A stretch of 64,000 nucleotides of DNA from positions 34,580 to 98,579 of the forward strand of contig URGS01000004.1 of the NCBI GenBank assembly GCA_900547415.1, in the 5' to 3' direction. Shown in pieces: positions 60,363-64,000 of this stretch. Both the position numbers and the translations under genes were made by a program. The notes beneath the pieces are model-generated. The model worked only from the letters and a program-made list of their open reading frames with translations, made no database searches and was not told where the DNA came from. The stretch is from an uncultured Phascolarctobacterium sp. Lineage in GTDB: Bacteria; Bacillota; Negativicutes; Acidaminococcales; Acidaminococcaceae. Numbering within the stretch: the first letter of the stretch is position 1; each line of letters starts with the position of its first letter.

Positions 60363-63284
60363 TTACGCGTTAATGATTTTATTAAATTTATCTTGATTTG
60401 CTTCAATAGGCTGCTTTCCGCCTACAACACACACGTAGCCGTCACTAAGCATATCACGTACCACTTGAGCCAGATTGTTTAGATCCTTATTAGTAACATC
60501 TAATACCTCGTTGCGAATACGCTGGCGAAGGTCAGTAGATGTCTTTTTAATGAACATTATATTTGCTTGGTCAACCTTCATAGTATTAGTCAAGGGAATA
60601 TCCATACCGCTAATAGTACCAATTACATATTTATCAAGCTCTCGTTCCGGAAGAGAAAGTTTTTCCAACCATTCCGGAAGCTCTTGATAAGCTGTAAGAG
60701 ATTTTGCAAGCTGCGGATCGCGATAGGAAGCAAATACGCCCAGACCATTCAACTCAAATCGTGCTGTTGCACCGTAGGCACCGCCTTGGATACGGATTTT
60801 GGTCCACAGATATTCGTATCGAAGCATAGTTTCAAGAACTTTCATTGCACCTACGAATTTGTGGCCATGTTTAGCAAAGCTGCCACCTGCAGCGACATAC
60901 TGCACCTTACCTGCGGTGGTAATACCTTCGTTGATTACAGATGCCTGCAATAGTTCTGGCTGTTGAACAATGGGAGCGTCATTGAGTTTATTAGCAAACT
61001 CCAGACAGGTGTTCTTTACCAGCTCCTTATCTTCAGGATCACAAGAATATGTAAGAATATAGCTGCTCTTTTGGAAGAAAAGCTTAATAAGCTGCTGAAG
61101 CTCAGACAATACTACTCTACCCTGCTCTTCAAAGTTATCAGTTAAAGCTTTAAGGAACTGATAATAGCTAAACTGATCTTGTTCATTTGCTCTAGGACCA
61201 GCTGCACAGTAGGAGTACAGTCTGGATATTGCAATATTTTGTCCTTTATTAAAGAAACTGTTGTCCCAATCCGTTCTAATTTCAGATACGAGTTCATGGA
61301 AACGTTCTAAATTATCTAACTTACTGCCTAAAGCAACAGCTTCGAGAATATCGTACATCTTACTCAGGTTTTCCAGAAGTGCCTTACCCTTCATTGTAAA
61401 ATAAACTCTGTAATCATCAGCATTTTCTGCTGCAGAAATAGCACGTACATTAAAGGAAACACCGCCAGTGTACATAATGCTGTTAGTAGCAATTTCCTGA
61501 TAGGTGTAGCGTTCAGTATTAAATTTACCTAACACATCTGTAAGCAGGAAACATAGCTTGAGCTTGTCTGCAGGTACACTAGAAATATCAAAGTTCCAAG
61601 TAGTGTAAGCAATTTTATTAGTTACAGCAGGTACGAATACTAAAGAATTATTGTTGTAAAGCTCTTCTTCGGTAGGAATAACTTCAACCTGACGGCGGAT
61701 ATCGCTTCTTTGCAGTAAGGGAATAGTTGCCCTCGCCTCTTCACTGTCAGGTTCAGCCTGGAGTCGGTGCAGTTCGTCACATTCGGCTGCATATTGTACA
61801 AGCTCTTCCTGAGTCATACTCTCCTTAAGCTTTGCCATTTTAGCAGCTTCTGCTGCAAGGTCCGCTTCTTCCTTACCAGGCTGAGGTTTGAGAGTAACAA
61901 TAACCTTATGAGTATTATCTAACAAGTAGTTTTCGATAAGTCCCTCAAAGTAGCGATTTTCCAAGCCTTCGCGGAGTTTCCTAAGAACCTCATAGCCGTA
62001 TAAGCACTGAATAGGATTACCGCCATAAATCCAGGAATCTAAAATACCTAAGCCATAAATCAATCCTTTAGGATAAACACCAAAATCAGCTTCGCGAAGC
62101 TTGAATTCCAGAGCATTCAGAGAAGCTTCTACTAGCTTTTTATCAATACCATTGATAGTAATATCCTGAAGTGTTTTATAAATTGTGCTGATGAATTTAT
62201 CGCGGAGTTCAGGTTCGCTGCCAGAAGCTGAGATTGCGAAAATAGGCTGCATAAGGCTGCCTTCATAGCTGCCACTGATGTTTTGACCTACTCCTGCTTC
62301 TACTAAGGCTCTACGCAGCGGAGAGGATTCACTTTCCAACAGAATTGCTTCTAAAAGACGCAATGCAGTACTGGTCAAAAAGTCAGTGGATTTGCCAGTT
62401 ACAATAGAAAGCTCATGATATGTTTTAGCCTTGGTGCTTTCATTAGCATCTATGGGATAGAATGCTTCTACCTCTGCTGTACGCAGCAAAGGTGCTTGCT
62501 CCTTGACCTCAGAATTGACCTTTCCTGTTTTTGTGAAAGCACTGAGATATTCATCATCCAGATATGCCAAGGTTGCATCGATATCCATATCGCCATAAAG
62601 ATAGATAAAGGAGTTTTCTGCACTATAATAGGTTTTGTGGAATTCCTCAAACTGTTTCTGAGTCAGCTGAGGAATTGCCTCAGGATAACCACCGGACTCA
62701 AAGCGATAGCAGTTGTCAGGAAACAATGCCTTCATAGCTTCACGCTCTAAGTAAGCATCAGGAGAGGAATATACACCCTTCATTTCGTTATATACTACAC
62801 CATTGTAGCTAAGCTCACTTTCGGGAGTATCAAGATTGTAGTGCCAACCCTCTTGACGCAGAGTATAGTTGTTTTGATAAAGCAAGGGATAGAATACTGC
62901 ATCAAGATAAACGTCCATAAGGTTGTGGAAGTCCTTGTCATTACGGCTTGCCACAGGATAAACAGTTTTATCAGGATAGGTCATTGCATTAAGGAAGGTG
63001 TTAAGAGAGCCTTTAACAAGGTCTACAAAGGGCTCTTTCAACGGATACTTGCGAGAACCGCAAAGTGCGGAATGTTCCATAATATGAGGAACGCCAGTAT
63101 CATCTGCAGGGGGTGTTCTGAAAGCAATGGAAAAAACCTTGTTATCATCGTTATTACCTAAATAGAGCAAACGAGCACCGCTTTGAACATGTTCCATAAT
63201 ATAGGCATCAGAATGTATTTCTTCAACAAAAGCATGCTCCAAAACTTTGAAGCCATGATATATAGCATTAACAGTTAAAATCAT
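60363..63284 (-). CDS. M16C zinc metallopeptidase (presequence-protease/insulinase family)
   Basis: Large peptidase of 973 residues. The inverted zinc motif HxxEH is HIMEH in DTGVPHIMEHSALCGSRKYP near residue 85, with the distal Glu of NEMKGVYSSPD about 75 residues later. Two M16 halves form the closed chamber that degrades peptides of a few tens of residues in characterised relatives. No signal peptide is visible, so it is probably cytoplasmic. AAAGGAGG precedes the ATG. Single gene with its own terminator. Confidence 0.93.
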   Translation of the reverse strand: MILTVNAIYHGFKVLEHAFVEEIHSDAYIMEHVQSGARLLYLGNNDDNKVFSIAFRTPPADDTGVPHIMEHSALCGSRKYPLKEPFVDLVKGSLNTFLNAMTYPDKTVYPVASRNDKDFHNLMDVYLDAVFYPLLYQNNYTLRQEGWHYNLDTPESELSYNGVVYNEMKGVYSSPDAYLEREAMKALFPDNCYRFESGGYPEAIPQLTQKQFEEFHKTYYSAENSFIYLYGDMDIDATLAYLDDEYLSAFTKTGKVNSEVKEQAPLLRTAEVEAFYPIDANESTKAKTYHELSIVTGKSTDFLTSTALRLLEAILLESESSPLRRALVEAGVGQNISGSYEGSLMQPIFAISASGSEPELRDKFISTIYKTLQDITINGIDKKLVEASLNALEFKLREADFGVYPKGLIYGLGILDSWIYGGNPIQCLYGYEVLRKLREGLENRYFEGLIENYLLDNTHKVIVTLKPQPGKEEADLAAEAAKMAKLKESMTQEELVQYAAECDELHRLQAEPDSEEARATIPLLQRSDIRRQVEVIPTEEELYNNNSLVFVPAVTNKIAYTTWNFDISSVPADKLKLCFLLTDVLGKFNTERYTYQEIATNSIMYTGGVSFNVRAISAAENADDYRVYFTMKGKALLENLSKMYDILEAVALGSKLDNLERFHELVSEIRTDWDNSFFNKGQNIAISRLYSYCAAGPRANEQDQFSYYQFLKALTDNFEEQGRVVLSELQQLIKLFFQKSSYILTYSCDPEDKELVKNTCLEFANKLNDAPIVQQPELLQASVINEGITTAGKVQYVAAGGSFAKHGHKFVGAMKVLETMLRYEYLWTKIRIQGGAYGATARFELNGLGVFASYRDPQLAKSLTAYQELPEWLEKLSLPERELDKYVIGTISGMDIPLTNTMKVDQANIMFIKKTSTDLRQRIRNEVLDVTNKDLNNLAQVVRDMLSDGYVCVVGGKQPIEANQDKFNKIINA

Positions 63285-63373
63285 ATTTTCCTCCTTTAAT
63301 TAAATTCACATTTAAACAGTACAATAATTATACCATAAAATAACCTATTAGTTCTTAAAAACTCTGTGAATAC

Positions 63374-63402
63374 TTGCAGAAAATACCTACAAAGCCTATA
63401 AT
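63374..63402 (+). promoter_or_regulatory. Candidate promoter of the ribbon-helix-helix gene
   Basis: TTGCAG (63374-63379), 17 bp spacer and TATAAT (63397-63402), 82 bp before the start. The -35 is weak. Confidence 0.45.
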
Positions 63403-63484
63403 ATAGTAAGAATGTAATAAACAGTGGAATTTTGTTGCTGTGAGAGCTTTTTTGTACAGCAAATTAGTTTATGGAGGGATTTAA

Positions 63485-63733
63485 ATGGATGAGGCACGCT
63501 TTACCTTGCGTATTCACCCTATTATTATGAACAAAATGAAGCACATTGCCAGAAGCAATGGTCGTTCAGTAAATAAGGAAATAGAACAAATTTTAAAATG
63601 GGTTGTTGACGACTACGAGCGTAAATATGGTCGTGTAGTTCTTAGTGATGAAGAGATGGAAACAAAAAGCAACAAAAAAATTGAGCCTGTTGCTGAACAA
63701 CCCATGGATATGCTTTTTAAGCTTGAAAAGTAG
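63485..63733 (+). CDS. Arc-like ribbon-helix-helix DNA-binding protein
   Basis: 82 residues. The N-terminal 50 residues form an Arc/MetJ ribbon-helix-helix: strand ARFTLRIHP, helix IIMNKMKHIARSNG, then RSVNKEIEQILKWVV. The charged C-terminus is unstructured in appearance. Proteins like this act as dimeric repressors or antitoxins. No toxin gene follows: the next gene encodes a tiny membrane protein. Targets unknown. GGAGG RBS. Confidence 0.85.
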   Translation: MDEARFTLRIHPIIMNKMKHIARSNGRSVNKEIEQILKWVVDDYERKYGRVVLSDEEMETKSNKKIEPVAEQPMDMLFKLEK

Positions 63734-63778
63734 TTTTTTAAAATAGTTTATGTCCTGTCTGACAAAGGGAGTGATATT

Positions 63779-63910
63779 GTGGGTGAAACGATTGTTTGTA
63801 TTCTCTTCTTAGCAGCGTTATACTACGTTATTAAATTTCTTTTTAATCATATGAGCTCTAGTGATGATGATGACGGTCCAGGCGGTTTTACCGGTAATCC
63901 TTTTGTCTAA
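63779..63910 (+). CDS. Small single-pass membrane protein with Asp-rich tail (43 aa)
   Basis: Short open frame of 43 residues starting GTG seven bases after AAGGGAG: MGETIVCILFLAALYYVIKF, then NHMSSSDDDDGPGGFTGNPF. One helix with a Ser/Asp tail, the same plan as the 40- and 56-residue products 6 kb upstream, although its DDDD is followed by GPGGF rather than F-I. It is 45 bp downstream of the ribbon-helix-helix gene and probably shares its transcript. No known family is recognised. Confidence 0.55.
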   Translation: MGETIVCILFLAALYYVIKFLFNHMSSSDDDDGPGGFTGNPFV

Positions 63911-64000
63911 GCAATAAAATAGGCCATCTATGATGTATCAAAACGTCTGATATGTACCCAGAATCCTGGACACATTTCTTAATTATGCGAGGCATGTGGA
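63911..64000. other. Window end, nothing recognised
   Basis: About 90 bp without a visible gene or terminator hairpin. Confidence 0.4.

Noticed and set aside
63485..63910. Classical type II toxin-antitoxin pair
   Set aside because: The ribbon-helix-helix protein could be an antitoxin, but the downstream frame is a 43-residue membrane peptide and not a RelE/ParE or MazF-type toxin; left as a hypothesis only.
1..64000. CRISPR array or insertion sequence
   Set aside because: No regularly spaced direct repeats and no transposase frame seen on either strand.

Overview
The window reads as chromosomal DNA of a diderm Firmicute of the class Negativicutes, most likely an Acidaminococcaceae member close to Phascolarctobacterium. 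This is inferred from gene content, not from a search. The clues are CodY, an IspH-ribosomal protein S1 fusion, phosphatidylserine synthase and decarboxylase, PduL (propionate/acetate energy metabolism), a GPR1/FUN34/YaaH acid transporter, a tripartite tricarboxylate receptor lipoprotein and a group 4-type membrane hydrogenase. Moderate GC, strong Shine-Dalgarno sites and sigma-A-type promoters fit. Most genes lie on the + strand. I see no phage, insertion sequence or CRISPR array.

Layout. 1-1927: the 3' end of a sialidase gene and an orphan TctC receptor. 2068-9310: a six-gene membrane [NiFe] hydrogenase operon whose ferredoxin and NuoB-like subunits are fused. 9576-12655: an acetate/succinate transporter facing hydF and pncB on the - strand. 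12780-22393: a glycolipid synthase, dprA-topA-trmFO, xerC-codY, an enoyl-CoA hydratase-family enzyme and a site-2 protease. 22490-31230: a dense run, trpS-scpA-scpB-rluB-FAD enzyme-cmk-plsC-ispH/S1-fni, joining chromosome condensation, nucleotide, lipid and isoprenoid synthesis with translation. 31406-35244: a PDZ/radical SAM protein, cobO, der and plsY. 35814-38712: an ACT regulator, hom, thrB and tRNA-Pro(GGG). 38829-43370: a zinc-ribbon-like protein, prfC and a DcuS/DcuR-type two-component system. 43389-46969: a WecG-type transferase, psd-pssA and a family 2 glycosyltransferase. 47217-54765: a methylthioadenosine/S-adenosylhomocysteine recycling cluster (mtnP, mtnA, ahcY, class II aldolase, mtaD) followed by nfnAB. 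55246-57432: pduL and a large secreted protein of unknown function. 57433-64000: small membrane proteins with aspartate-rich tails, a macrodomain protein, lexA, an M16C metalloprotease and a ribbon-helix-helix protein.

The genes suggest an anaerobe that balances electrons through H2, reduced ferredoxin and NADPH (hydrogenase, HydF, NfnAB), takes up or exports short organic acids, conserves energy from acyl-CoA through PduL, and recycles SAM by-products. The most unusual points are an internal ribosome-binding site with a codon-use switch inside the ispH-S1 fusion, a hydrogenase large subunit that ends at its metal-binding cysteines, and a group of tiny transmembrane proteins with DDDF-type acidic tails that are easily missed in annotation.
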